Positions 1 through 7,514 of a DNA stretch of 34,702 bases are shown here, piece after piece; position 1 is the stretch's first letter, and every line of letters begins with the position of its first letter. Location: assembly GCA_964430755.1 (NCBI GenBank), contig CAYSFT010000023.1, positions 1-34,702 on the forward strand, in the 5' to 3' direction. Under the pieces are notes generated by a model, which was not told where the DNA came from, searched no databases, and saw only the letters and a program-made list of their open reading frames with translations. This stretch comes from Flemingiibacterium sp964430755. Lineage in GTDB: Bacteria; Bacillota; Clostridia; Oscillospirales; CAG-272. A program made the position numbers and the translations under genes.

Positions 1-2
1 GA

Positions 3-83
3 CTTATCGGTGCAGGTAACAACCCCATGGTTGGTATGACCGTTGCTTGCGCTGTTGCAGTTCAGGAAGGTATGAATAAGTAA
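3..83 (+). CDS. C-terminal tail of an unidentified protein (5' end outside window)
   Basis: A reading frame open from the left edge encodes 26 residues and ends at TAA 81-83. The residues are small and hydrophobic, include GAGNNPMVGM, and end in EGMNK. An intrinsic terminator follows within 20 bases, which supports this as a genuine gene end. I do not recognise the family from so short a tail. Confidence 0.5.
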   Translation, partial: LIGAGNNPMVGMTVACAVAVQEGMNK

Positions 84-103
84 GATTCGGCTTTGCCGAT
101 AAA
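78..103 (+). repeat. 26-nt direct repeat, copy 1, containing a small hairpin
   Basis: These 26 bases recur exactly at 1787-1812. The core folds as TCGGC-TTT-GCCGA. Both copies sit at a gene end directly before a larger terminator hairpin, so each transcript end carries two hairpins in tandem. Confidence 0.85.
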
Positions 104-137
104 AAAGTTGTGCTGCGTTTTGGTGGCACAACTTTTT
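102..137 (+). terminator. intrinsic terminator after the first gene
   Basis: A 12-base stem, AAAAAGTTGTGC paired with GCACAACTTTTT, encloses a 12-base loop, and the T-run is part of the right arm. The A and T tracts could let it work on both strands. Confidence 0.85.
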
Positions 138-192
138 ATATGCAATAAATTTCATAATTTTAACAAAATCACTTTATTTTTAGAAGTGATTG

Positions 193-201
193 TGATATAA
201 T
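193..201 (+). promoter_or_regulatory. extended -10 promoter for the LiaF-like/LiaG-like pair
   Basis: TGA-TATAAT is a perfect extended -10 about 100 bases before the start codon. The candidate -35 at 173-178 (TTTATT) is weak, as is usual for extended -10 promoters. Confidence 0.55.
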
Positions 202-297
202 ATCCTTGTCAGCCAATATTTATATAACATCATGGTTTTTGGATTCGTTAATTCCCATTGGAACACTTTTATTCAAAATAAGAAAAGAGGCAAAATA

Positions 298-975
298 ATG
301 AAAAAGATCAATAGTATAATTTGGGGTATCATTCTTATCGCGGCAGGTGTGTTGTTTGCACTGAATGCCTTGAACATAACTAACATCGACATCTTTTTTG
401 ACGGTTGGTGGACGTTGTTTATCATCGTACCCTGCGCGGTTGGATTAGTTACCGAGCGCGAAAAAACCGGTAATATAATCGGAGTTGCCGTTGGTGTGTT
501 CCTCCTGCTTTGCTGTCAGGAGATTTTGAGCTTTTCTTTGCTCTGGAAGCTCCTTGTTCCTGCCATTATCGTAATTATTGGACTTAAGATGGTGTTTACG
601 GGCTTGTTTAACAATAGAGCAAGCGAAATCATGGAGAAGATGAAACAAAACGGTGATGAACCGAAGGTCGGCTGTGCTACGTTCTCCGGCTGTGATCTTA
701 ATTATGACGGTGAAATTTTTGAAGGTGCAGAGCTTACTGCCACCTTCGGAGGTGTGAAATGCGACCTGCGGAATGCCATTATCGAAAAAGATTGCGCTAT
801 TCAAGTGTCTGCTATATTTGGCGGAATTGATATTTTGGTTTCGGATAATGTTAATGTAAAGGTCAATTCAAATTGCATATTCGGCGGAATCTCTAATAAA
901 ACCGTTGCTCATAAAGATGCTCCCACTATTTACATAAACGGCACGTGTATGTTCGGAGGAGTTGAGATTAAATGA
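298..975 (+). CDS. LiaF-like membrane protein (envelope stress sensor family)
   Basis: Encodes 225 aa. The start at 298 is chosen because AGAGG lies just before it; an upstream in-frame ATG at 232 has no ribosome site. The N-terminal half carries about four short hydrophobic segments starting with IIWGIILIAAGVLFAL, like the LiaI/LiaF transmembrane domain. The C-terminal half repeats the motif (I/T/M)FGG four times (ATFGGVKCDL, AIFGGIDILV, CIFGGISN, CMFGGVEIK), as in LiaF C-terminal beta domains. Known LiaF proteins restrain a LiaS-type kinase responding to cell-wall damage. No LiaRS pair is in the window, so a signalling role is inference. It overlaps the next gene by 4 bases, which indicates translational coupling. 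Confidence 0.8.
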   Translation: MKKINSIIWGIILIAAGVLFALNALNITNIDIFFDGWWTLFIIVPCAVGLVTEREKTGNIIGVAVGVFLLLCCQEILSFSLLWKLLVPAIIVIIGLKMVFTGLFNNRASEIMEKMKQNGDEPKVGCATFSGCDLNYDGEIFEGAELTATFGGVKCDLRNAIIEKDCAIQVSAIFGGIDILVSDNVNVKVNSNCIFGGISNKTVAHKDAPTIYINGTCMFGGVEIK

Positions 976-1781
976 CAACATTTCAGAAAGTAATCAAATA
1001 TTTGTCGATAGCGTTTGCGCTTTTTCTTACCGTAAGTATTATCGGAGGCGCTTTAAGTCTTATCGGTCGGCTCGGCGGTTTGTTTGGCGGTGATAATGTT
1101 ATGGAAAATGCCGAGGTATATGCAGTATCCGATAATATTACTGCGCTTGATATAAAAATAAACGCTGCCGATTTCACTATCAGGCAGTCGGATAAATTTT
1201 CAGTTGAGAGCAATTTAAAGCATCTTACCGTGAAAGAAGACGATGGCGTTCTTACTATTAAGGAAGCAAAGACGTTTGGGATCACATACACCGATGCCGC
1301 GCTTATACTTAATATTCCCGAGGGAATGAAATTTGAAAAGGTCGATATAACGACAGGCGCAGGCGTAGTGGCAGTTGATGCACTGGCCGCAGACTCATTG
1401 ACGCTTGAGCTTGGTGCCGGTGAAGTTAAAATCAATTCGCTGACGGCAGACAGGAATGTCAATATAGACGGAGGCGCTGGAAAGATCACGATTGCAGGCG
1501 GTTCACTTCGCAATCTTGACCTTGACATGGGCGTCGGACAGCTTAATCTGATGGCGGCTGTTCTTGGAAACAGTGATTTTGATTTAGGTATTGGCGAAAC
1601 GAACATCACTTTGATCGGCACAAAAGATGATTATTCCATTGACGTTGAAAAAGGCATCGGAAATGTAAGCGTAGACGGCAAAAGCGTGTCTGATAGTGCA
1701 GACATCGGCAACGGCGAAAACAATATTGAAATAAGCGGCGGTATCGGTGCGATAAATTTAGTTTTCGCAGATGAGGAATAA
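972..1781 (+). CDS. LiaG-like / DUF4097 beta-helical envelope protein
   Basis: Encodes 269 aa and starts inside the stop of the LiaF-like gene (ATGA overlap). Residues about 10-32 form one hydrophobic segment ending in a Gly-rich stretch, read as a signal anchor. The remainder is a run of short beta-strand repeats rich in Gly, Asp and Ile (GAGVVAVDAL, GAGEVKINSL, GAGKITIAGG, GVGQLNLMAA, GIGETNITLI, GIGNVSVDG), typical of the DUF4097 adhesin-like fold of LiaG. It is probably membrane-anchored and facing outwards. The pair resembles a minimal liaFG operon, though the ligand and partner are unknown. Confidence 0.75.
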   Translation: MTTFQKVIKYLSIAFALFLTVSIIGGALSLIGRLGGLFGGDNVMENAEVYAVSDNITALDIKINAADFTIRQSDKFSVESNLKHLTVKEDDGVLTIKEAKTFGITYTDAALILNIPEGMKFEKVDITTGAGVVAVDALAADSLTLELGAGEVKINSLTADRNVNIDGGAGKITIAGGSLRNLDLDMGVGQLNLMAAVLGNSDFDLGIGETNITLIGTKDDYSIDVEKGIGNVSVDGKSVSDSADIGNGENNIEISGGIGAINLVFADEE

Positions 1782-1786
1782 AATTT

Positions 1787-1812
1787 AAGTAAGATTCGGC
1801 TTTGCCGATAAA
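1787..1812 (+). repeat. 26-nt direct repeat, copy 2
   Basis: Identical over 26 bases to 78-103. It begins six bases after the stop of the LiaG-like gene and leads into the next terminator stem. The two copies bracket the LiaF-like/LiaG-like operon. Confidence 0.85.
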
Positions 1813-1817
1813 TATGG

Positions 1818-1852
1818 GCACATCACATTGATATTGTGTGGTGTGCTTTTTT
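1818..1852 (+). terminator. intrinsic terminator after the LiaG-like gene
   Basis: GCACATCACA pairs with TGTGGTGTGC (one G-U pair) and is followed by a T-run. It just overlaps the stop codon of the convergent gene at 1851. Confidence 0.8.
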
Positions 1853-2120
1853 ATATATCACGATGTAAAATTTCAAGCATTGTTTGCGCGCCGAGGCGAA
1901 AGGCTTTGATGAACAAATCTTCGGCGGCAACACCCTCACGGCTGATTACAAGCGAAACGCACGTATCATACTCGAGTTGCTTTTCCTCTGAAAGATCGCG
2001 GAAAAAGTTTTCCTCGGCTTCTTGTATTTGCCCTGTGAGGCTTTTATATTCGTCGGTTTTACAGCGGGTACGGTCAAGTGGTGCGATATCACCGTTGTAG
2101 AGGTTTTTTAGTATGCTCAT
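1851..2120 (-). CDS. small acidic protein, DUF6809-like
   Basis: Encodes 89 aa. The start ATG at 2120 has AAGGAG at good spacing. The sequence is predicted mostly helical and acidic in its first half, with (E/D)-rich blocks such as EAEENFFRDLSEEKQLE and a C-terminal segment RLGAQTMLEIL. This pattern matches small Clostridia proteins that I recall as DUF6809, of unknown function. It has no signal peptide, membrane segment or obvious catalytic motif. Its own promoter lies upstream, and it converges on the LiaG-like gene. Confidence 0.65.
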   Translation of the reverse strand: MSILKNLYNGDIAPLDRTRCKTDEYKSLTGQIQEAEENFFRDLSEEKQLEYDTCVSLVISREGVAAEDLFIKAFRLGAQTMLEILHRDI

Positions 2121-2150
2121 GGTATGCTCCTTTTATTTATTGTTAAGGAT

Positions 2151-2180
2151 AGTATATCATGATTTTTGTTTGAATGTTAA
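2151..2180 (-). promoter_or_regulatory. promoter for the DUF6809-like gene
   Basis: On the minus strand TTAACA (2175-2180) and TATACT (2151-2156) are separated by 18 bases, about 30 bases before the start codon. Confidence 0.55.
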
Positions 2181-2258
2181 CTCAATATGACTAACTTTGT
2201 TACGGAAATGTAAATTGTGGTTTGGTTTTAGGTTGCCAAAGGTGATGAATGGAATATT

Positions 2259-2600
2259 TTGAAGTGCACTGCTTCGAACTTCGCGTATTCCGAGAGGGAC
2301 GAACACCAACGCTGGCGCGAAGGTTTTCGCCCCTCTCGAGCTCTCCCCCTTTCCTTTGCCTGCGCTCGGTTCGCGCTCAACTCCGCCTTACGGCTCCGGA
2401 TTCGCTTTGTTAGCGGTAACCGTTCGTCCTGCCAGCTTCGCCGGCATCCGTGGCTTCATTGTTTCTGCAGCGCGGGTGCTCTCGATTCGCGCTCAACTCC
2501 GCCTGACGGCTCCGGATTCGCTTTGTCAGCGGTGACCGTTCATCCGCCGCCAGCTACGTCGGCGGCTCAATGGCTTCATTGTTTCTTTTGCGGCTCAAAG
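2259..2600 (+). repeat. interspersed GC-rich repeat family A, one full and one partial copy
   Basis: This stretch (about 2259-2475, with a second partial copy at 2480-2590) matches 26212-26450 read in reverse and 26510-26750 read forward. Shared blocks include ACCAACGCTGGCGCGAAGG, CCTTTCCTTTGCCTGCGCT, GGCTCCGGATTCGCTT, CCAGCTACGTCGGCGGCT and TGGCTTCATTG. Open frames across it encode only low-complexity Arg/Ser/Ala-rich peptides without ribosome sites, so it is treated as non-coding repeat DNA. Confidence 0.75.
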
Positions 2601-2606
2601 TTACTT

Positions 2607-2662
2607 AAAGCCTTCCCTTGGGGGAAGGTGGCACGCCAATGGCGTGACGGATGAGGGCTTTT
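2607..2662 (+). repeat. short palindromic repeat family B, copy 1
   Basis: The unit runs from AAAGCCTTCCC to GATGAGGGCTTT with an internal palindrome GGCACGCC-AAT-GGCGTG. The same architecture appears near 9691, 9787, 16614, 33431 and 33525. It behaves like a REP/MITE-type intergenic repeat. Confidence 0.8.
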
Positions 2663-2836
2663 ATGCGCAAACGCTAAAGATATGGCAACAGAAGCGGTTA
2701 TCGCTAAACGGTCGTTGGGATACCGAACGGAGGCGGAGGAGCCGGAGTGAGGCGGGCCCCGACTACCGAGAGAGCCAAACAGTTTACGCAAACGGCTGTG
2801 AAGCGGTAGCGTCATTAAAGTTTTTTGCCAGGCTTT

Positions 2837-2884
2837 TTTTCAAAAAAGCCGCGTACCCCCTTTTCAAAAAAGCCGCGTACTCCT
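2837..2884 (+). repeat. two tandem 24-bp repeats with a strong palindrome
   Basis: The unit TTTTCAAAAAAGCCGCGTAC plus CCCC or TCC occurs twice in tandem. The first copy also forms GGCTTTTTT-TC-AAAAAAGCC at 2831-2850, a hairpin that could act as a terminator. The rest of 2663-2910 shows nothing I recognise. Confidence 0.7.
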
Positions 2885-2910
2885 TTCCCCTAAAACTCAT
2901 CCATACACAC

Positions 2911-2942
2911 AAAAAATCCGTCCCTTTTTCGAGAGACGGATT
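2911..2942 (-). terminator. terminator of the aldolase/SDR/AKR operon
   Basis: Read on the minus strand, AATCCGTC pairs with GACGGATT across a 12-base loop and is followed by a T-run, 20 bases after the aldolase stop. Confidence 0.85.
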
Positions 2943-2962
2943 CATTTTTATTCCGAAAAGAA

Positions 2963-3745
2963 TTATAAGCTGCTTCTGAACTTGTCAACCTCTTTCATGA
3001 CAGCGCAGAATGTGTCGCCGATAGCGCATACGTCTGCAGTGAGGTTGATAAGACGGTAACCCATATCGTAAAGATCACGCATATTGCCGGTTCCGCCGAC
3101 TGTACCTGCGAGCTTACCGTACTTGCGTGCGATCTCTGCAACACGGCGTTTTGCTTCAATAGTCTTATCGTTGCCGATGGTGCAGGGCTGACCGATAGAA
3201 TGAGAGAAGTCTGCAGGACCGAAGAACAGCATATCAATGCCGGGAACCTGTGCGATTTCTTCAACCTGCTCGTAAGCTTCGATATCCTCGATCTGGATGA
3301 TGGTGAGCTTCTGCTCGTTGGAATACTTGATGTAATCGGGAGTATCCATCAGGCAGTACATACCGTCACCGTTACCGCCGTCGATCGGGCGGCGTCCGAT
3401 GGGATGGAACTTGGTGTAATATGCAACCTGCTTTGCATCCTCAACGCCCATAACATGGGGAACCATGATCGCGGTAGCGTCCATCTCAAGCGGACGGGTA
3501 AGGTTTGAATATGCGCCGCGTGTGGTACGGACGATAGTTTCTGCGCCGCGTGCCTTTGCTGCATAGAATGCGTGCATTACCTCGTTATAATCGGAGGGAA
3601 CATGCTCCATGTCAAGCCAGATCGCGTCGAAGCCTGCATAAGCGGCAATCTCTGCACAGAAGGGATGTGTGATGTTGAGCTTTGCTGATACGACAAGCTC
3701 GTCGCGGCGAAGCTTCTCGATCATGGGACTGTTTTTCTGAACCAT
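2963..3745 (-). CDS. HpcH/HpaI-family class II aldolase
   Basis: Encodes 260 aa, the usual length for the family, whose members cleave 2-keto-3-deoxy sugar acids or related 2-oxo acids to pyruvate plus an aldehyde using a divalent metal. The expected active-site set is present by position: His48 (LDMEH), Arg73 (IVRTT), Glu153 (IQIED) and Asp179 (GPADFS). The fold's hallmark GFDAIWLDMEH is intact. It is the last gene of a five-gene operon, with AAAGGA upstream of the start and about 33 bases after the preceding SDR stop. By context it would carry out the final C-C cleavage of the pathway. The exact substrate cannot be read from sequence; 2-keto-3-deoxy-glucarate or rhamnonate types are possible. 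Confidence 0.88.
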   Translation of the reverse strand: MVQKNSPMIEKLRRDELVVSAKLNITHPFCAEIAAYAGFDAIWLDMEHVPSDYNEVMHAFYAAKARGAETIVRTTRGAYSNLTRPLEMDATAIMVPHVMGVEDAKQVAYYTKFHPIGRRPIDGGNGDGMYCLMDTPDYIKYSNEQKLTIIQIEDIEAYEQVEEIAQVPGIDMLFFGPADFSHSIGQPCTIGNDKTIEAKRRVAEIARKYGKLAGTVGGTGNMRDLYDMGYRLINLTADVCAIGDTFCAVMKEVDKFRSSL

Positions 3746-3778
3746 TTTATTATATAATTCCTTTCAAAAATTGATTAC

Positions 3779-4585
3779 TTATATACAGGTGTATCCGCCG
3801 TCAACAGGGATACTTAAACCGGTAAGGTAAGCCGAAGCGTCAGATGCGAGAAGCAGGATCGGACCCTTGATGTCGTCGCCGTTTGCGAGACGTCCGAGCT
3901 GAGTGTGAAGCGAATACTTCTCTGCGAAAAGGGGATTGGTACGGTCAGACTGCAGACCGCCGGGGCATACTGCATTGATACGCACGCCGTACTGTCCGTA
4001 GTAGCTTGCCGCATGACGTACCCACGCGGAAAGTCCCGATTTGTCAACCGAGTAAGCGTGACCGTATGCACCGGGAACCATCTGGGGATTGCCGTCATAA
4101 TTGTGCTTTTCAACGCCGATAAGTCCCATCATGGAACCGAAAACGACGATCGAACCGCTCTTCTGCTTTATCATCTGTTCACCAACGAGCTGGAGAAGAT
4201 AAAGCGAGCTTGCGGAGTTAACGCGAACATTTTGCTCAAGCTTTATCGGATCCTCATCCCAGCCGATACCGTCACCGCCCTGCGGAATGATACGGCTGCA
4301 ATGGATGAACGAATCGATACGTCCGCAGTCGTCAATAACCTCTTTAACGAGATTTTCAACGCTTGCAACGTCATCGAGGTCGAAAGCGATAGCCTTTGCT
4401 TTAACACCCTTAGTCTCACGAAGCTCCTCAATAAAGGGCTGTGCTGACTCGATGGTGTGGCTTGCAAGGTAAATATTCGCGCCTGCATCCGCAAGAGCGA
4501 GAGTTGCACCGAGACCGTACATTGCACGGCCGCCGGTGATAAGGACATTTTTGCCCTTCATGCTTAAAAGATCAAATGTATTCAT
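3779..4585 (-). CDS. short-chain dehydrogenase/reductase (active-site complete)
   Basis: Encodes 268 aa. The start at 4585 is chosen because AGGTGA lies at correct spacing; a longer frame from 4621 would run into the upstream gene. A Rossmann nucleotide motif TGGRAMYGLG sits at about residues 17-26, slightly longer than classic TGxxxGxG. Asn123, Ser151 (VFGSMMG), Tyr178 and Lys182 (YSVDK) form a complete SDR catalytic set, and the C-terminus has the typical LASDAS...PVDGGY block. The usual NNAG motif is replaced by IHCSRI. It probably oxidises a sugar, sugar lactone or cyclitol hydroxyl with NAD(P). It starts 10 bases after the stop of the related but degenerate SDR, and the two genes are likely co-translated. 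Confidence 0.88.
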   Translation of the reverse strand: MNTFDLLSMKGKNVLITGGRAMYGLGATLALADAGANIYLASHTIESAQPFIEELRETKGVKAKAIAFDLDDVASVENLVKEVIDDCGRIDSFIHCSRIIPQGGDGIGWDEDPIKLEQNVRVNSASSLYLLQLVGEQMIKQKSGSIVVFGSMMGLIGVEKHNYDGNPQMVPGAYGHAYSVDKSGLSAWVRHAASYYGQYGVRINAVCPGGLQSDRTNPLFAEKYSLHTQLGRLANGDDIKGPILLLASDASAYLTGLSIPVDGGYTCI

Positions 4586-4595
4586 TCTGCTCACC

Positions 4596-5360
4596 TCATT
4601 TCGCAACATATCCGCCATCAACGGGCATTGTTATACCTGTGATGAATTCGGATGCGTCGGATGCCAAAAATACTACCGCCGCGGCGATGTCGTCTTTGTT
4701 TGCAAGACGCTTTGTCTGATTGTGGCGAGTGAACGCAGTCTTGAATTCCTCGGAGCAGCTTCCCTCAATGGGAGCAAATGCAATCGCGTTGCAGCGACAG
4801 CCGTTTTCGGCGAGGTAGTTGGAGGCTTGTCTTGCATAGTTGACAACGCCGCCCGAGATGAAGCCTTTAACGAACGAGAAATCTGTATCCTTCTCGTCCT
4901 TGCAATTTTCATAGTTAACGGGATCGTAACCGACGAGCGCACCGTAATCGGCAACAAGGATAACACTTCCGTGTCCCTGCTCGGCAAGGATACGTCCGAG
5001 GCTCTGTACGGTCAGCATAAGACCAAGCTCGGTTTTCGAGAGCTGATCGTAGATCTCGTTATAGGTCTGCTTCCAGCCCTTCACGGGTGTATAGAGACCG
5101 TTTTCGATAACGATATCGAGTGTACCTATCTTTGTGCGAACTTCGTCAGCGAGCTTTGCTGCGGATTCGGTCGAGCCATGAGTATATTCAAATGTGCCTG
5201 CAACGCTAACGCCAAGATCGGCAGGAGCATTACCTGCAGTATATATTTCTGCACCTGCAGCGGCAAGACCTTGTGCGATCTCGCGGCTGTAAGGATTCTC
5301 GGGGCAGACGATTAACGCCTTTTTGCCCGCGAGAGAAAAGCGGTCAAGGATATTAGTCAT
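4596..5360 (-). CDS. SDR-fold protein lacking the catalytic Tyr and Gly motif
   Basis: Encodes 254 aa with clear SDR architecture: an N-terminal Rossmann strand (KKALIVC), helix spacing as in SDRs, and a C-terminal VFLASDASEFITGITMPVDGGY block near-identical in style to its neighbour. The cofactor loop is CPENPYSREIAQ instead of TGxxxGxG. The position of the catalytic Tyr is Phe161 (FSFVK, with Lys165 kept), and the position of the catalytic Ser falls on Asp138 (VADYG). It is therefore unlikely to be a normal dehydrogenase. Its place between a working SDR and a Gfo/Idh oxidoreductase suggests a subunit, a regulatory partner or a changed reaction. There is no sign of decay: the frame is intact and the gene tightly packed. 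Confidence 0.8.
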   Translation of the reverse strand: MTNILDRFSLAGKKALIVCPENPYSREIAQGLAAAGAEIYTAGNAPADLGVSVAGTFEYTHGSTESAAKLADEVRTKIGTLDIVIENGLYTPVKGWKQTYNEIYDQLSKTELGLMLTVQSLGRILAEQGHGSVILVADYGALVGYDPVNYENCKDEKDTDFSFVKGFISGGVVNYARQASNYLAENGCRCNAIAFAPIEGSCSEEFKTAFTRHNQTKRLANKDDIAAAVVFLASDASEFITGITMPVDGGYVAK

Positions 5361-5363
5361 TTC

Positions 5364-6338
5364 TTATACCCTCTCTTTGATCTCGTCAAGGTATACGCGG
5401 CGTCCGCCCTCTTCACGGCTTCTGAGACCTGCGATGAGGATCTTTGCCATTTCGATTGTATCGGAGAAGGGATGGTCATCCTCGCCTGTACGCAGATAGT
5501 GTGCGAATACGTCGAGCTGCTTCTTGAATGCATAGTAGGAGTCGCTGTCTGTGATAACACGGGAGCCGTACTCTGCCATAACGGTCATACCGTTGGAGGC
5601 GAAGCCGTAACCCATAGGAATACTTACGTCACAGCCGTTCTTGTGGTGAACGTGTACCATTGCCTTGTCGTGGTCGCCGAGGTTCTGAACCCACTCGAAG
5701 CCTGCGCCGAGAAGCGGATACATATATTCGATTGCGTGCATACCGTAGGTTTCCCAATATTTAGCCATGGGGCTTACGATATAGCGAATCTTACCGAGCT
5801 CATAGTGGTTCTTGTAGAAGGGTTCAGCGGACTTTATGTAACGCATTGAGGAAGAAGACTGGATGTGTGCGCCCTCGTCGTACCATTTTACGATTGTGCG
5901 GAGATCTTCTTCATTGTCGGTGAGAGGCTTGTCGATGAAGATCGGCAGACCTGCTTCGATGAAGGGACGGCAACGCTCAACGTGCTCTGCGCCTATGTCA
6001 GTTGCGCAGATGATGGCGTCAACCTTGCCGATCATTTCGGTGGGATCGGTTACAACGTTCGGAATGTGAGCCGCACGTGCACAGTTTTCCGCCATTGCAC
6101 GATCCTCGTAACCGGTGAAGCAAACGTGTGTTACCTTAACGCCGGGAATGCCGAATGTGTGCTCGGGCTGCTTTGCTAAATACTGCGGAATGGTGGGATA
6201 AAGCTCGTGTGTCCACTTGTACATTTCGTCCTTGTCGTAGCCGTTGATCATGGCACTCCAGGAGAAGGGATGAGCGTTACCCTCGGTCATGCCGAGAATA
6301 CCGATGCGGATTTCTTTGTCTTTAAGCGGGAAATTCAT
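5364..6338 (-). CDS. Gfo/Idh/MocA-family oxidoreductase
   Basis: Encodes 324 aa. The ATG at 6338 follows GGAGG by 8 bases; a TTG 15 bases upstream overlaps that site and is rejected. The N-terminal half is a dinucleotide-binding Rossmann fold (IRIGILGMTEGNAHP, an unusual variant of GxGxxG), followed by a family signature in the form IFIDKPL at about 134-139, where EKP is usual. The C-terminal half carries YGMHAIEYMYPLLGAG, matching the family's substrate-domain helix with its conserved His. Known members oxidise or reduce sugars, inositols or sugar acids with NAD(P). It is separated by only 3 bases from the degenerate SDR downstream. Confidence 0.85.
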   Translation of the reverse strand: MNFPLKDKEIRIGILGMTEGNAHPFSWSAMINGYDKDEMYKWTHELYPTIPQYLAKQPEHTFGIPGVKVTHVCFTGYEDRAMAENCARAAHIPNVVTDPTEMIGKVDAIICATDIGAEHVERCRPFIEAGLPIFIDKPLTDNEEDLRTIVKWYDEGAHIQSSSSMRYIKSAEPFYKNHYELGKIRYIVSPMAKYWETYGMHAIEYMYPLLGAGFEWVQNLGDHDKAMVHVHHKNGCDVSIPMGYGFASNGMTVMAEYGSRVITDSDSYYAFKKQLDVFAHYLRTGEDDHPFSDTIEMAKILIAGLRSREEGGRRVYLDEIKERV

Positions 6339-6374
6339 GATTGTGTCCTCCAAATTCTTTCTTAAAATATTTTT

Positions 6375-7313
6375 TTATTTTTGTGCGTTAGGCCACTGGC
6401 CCGGATCGAGAAGCTTTCTGGGGCTATCCTTAAAAGCTTCATGGATTTCATTCATTTGCTCGTCGGAAAGCTGTACCGTTTGTCCGATAAGCTCAACATT
6501 CGAGCTTACCTGGTCGGGGTTATCGCATCCGAGAACGAGACTTGTGAAGCCCTTGATGCTCGAAACATACGATATTGCAAGTGCTGCCGGCGAGAGCTTA
6601 TATTTATCGCAGAGAGAGCGGAATTTGACAAGCGTTTCATAGGCAAACTGCATATCATCCTCGAGCTTATAGGGATCGCGGAAAACGAGTCCCTGCAGGT
6701 ATACACTGCGCACGAATATCATCATTCCTGCTTTGCGTAATTTTTCAACGCCGCCGTTTATAACCTGTCCGCAGTCGAAAAGATTGAGCGGAATCTGAAC
6801 CGCATCGATGCCGGATTCTGCAATTTCGCCGTAATCGGTGTTCGAATATACGGAGATGCCGGAGAAATCAATGTCACCGGACGCTTTAAGCTCGTTGAAT
6901 ACCGTGATCATATTCTCCTTATCGTCAAGATAATCGCTTGCACGGTGGAGCATGAGAAGCGGAATTTTAGAAATGCCGAGACGTTTTTTTGATTCCTCGA
7001 GCTTCTCACGTACACATTTTCTGAGTGCATCGAGAGAAGAGTGGTCAAGGCCGGATATCTTTGTTACGATGAACGGATGCTCAGACTCGGGCTTGGTTTT
7101 AAGCCATTTTCCGATAACCTCTTCCGAATCGCCGTAACCTGCGGCTGTGTCGAGGGTGTTGATGCCGTTTTTAACTGCGGTGTCGAGAATACTGAACGCG
7201 GTTTCAAGCGAGGGCTTGCCGCCGGTGTTGCTGATGCCGTAATTAAGACCGAGCTGTACTGTACCGAGTGATAGCGCGGAAACGGTCAACCCTTTGATAG
7301 TGGTTGTTTTCAT
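6375..7313 (-). CDS. aldo/keto reductase
   Basis: Encodes 312 aa with the AKR (beta/alpha)8 pattern. The catalytic tetrad is visible: Asp55 and Tyr60 (DTAAGYG), Lys85 (VTKIS) and His123 (MLHR). The C-terminal NADP-binding region is present (LVLGCDNPDQV). AAAGGA lies upstream of the start. It is the first gene of the operon, behind a near-consensus promoter about 100 bases away. The motif LGTVQLGLNYG resembles AKRs found with sugar or cyclitol genes. It likely interconverts a sugar aldehyde or ketone and alcohol, but the substrate is not predictable here. Confidence 0.87.
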   Translation of the reverse strand: MKTTTIKGLTVSALSLGTVQLGLNYGISNTGGKPSLETAFSILDTAVKNGINTLDTAAGYGDSEEVIGKWLKTKPESEHPFIVTKISGLDHSSLDALRKCVREKLEESKKRLGISKIPLLMLHRASDYLDDKENMITVFNELKASGDIDFSGISVYSNTDYGEIAESGIDAVQIPLNLFDCGQVINGGVEKLRKAGMMIFVRSVYLQGLVFRDPYKLEDDMQFAYETLVKFRSLCDKYKLSPAALAISYVSSIKGFTSLVLGCDNPDQVSSNVELIGQTVQLSDEQMNEIHEAFKDSPRKLLDPGQWPNAQK

Positions 7314-7409
7314 GAGAATGATTCCTTTCCTTTGCGAGGTATGAATTTTTTAAATCTTTCTTCCTTTGGCAGAGTGCATATCAAAATATGCTATAAACTA
7401 CCATCTTTA

Positions 7410-7438
7410 ATTATACACAACATATATCTAAAAGTCAA
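7410..7438 (-). promoter_or_regulatory. sigma-A promoter of the AKR-Gfo/Idh-SDR-SDR-aldolase operon
   Basis: On the minus strand TTGACT (7433-7438) and TATAAT (7410-7415) have exactly 17 bases between them, 97 bases from the first start codon. I see no clear operator palindrome. Confidence 0.8.
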
Positions 7439-7514
7439 GAGGGCAGGTAAAATTAACAATCTGTTTGACATTTTTATTGGCAGTCGCCATGCGCCTTGAA
7501 AATATGTCCGAAAA

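Noticed and set aside
983..1621. 212-codon minus-strand open frame opposite the LiaG-like gene
   Set aside because: Shadow of the beta-repeat gene: Ser/Pro-rich translation, no ribosome site and no family resemblance.
2259..2654. 131-codon plus-strand open frame
   Set aside because: No ribosome site, Arg/Ser/Ala-biased composition, and it lies wholly inside interspersed repeat DNA with relatives at 26212-26750.
2644..2979. 111-codon plus-strand open frame
   Set aside because: It crosses a family-B repeat, two tandem 24-bp repeats and the operon terminator; the translation looks random.
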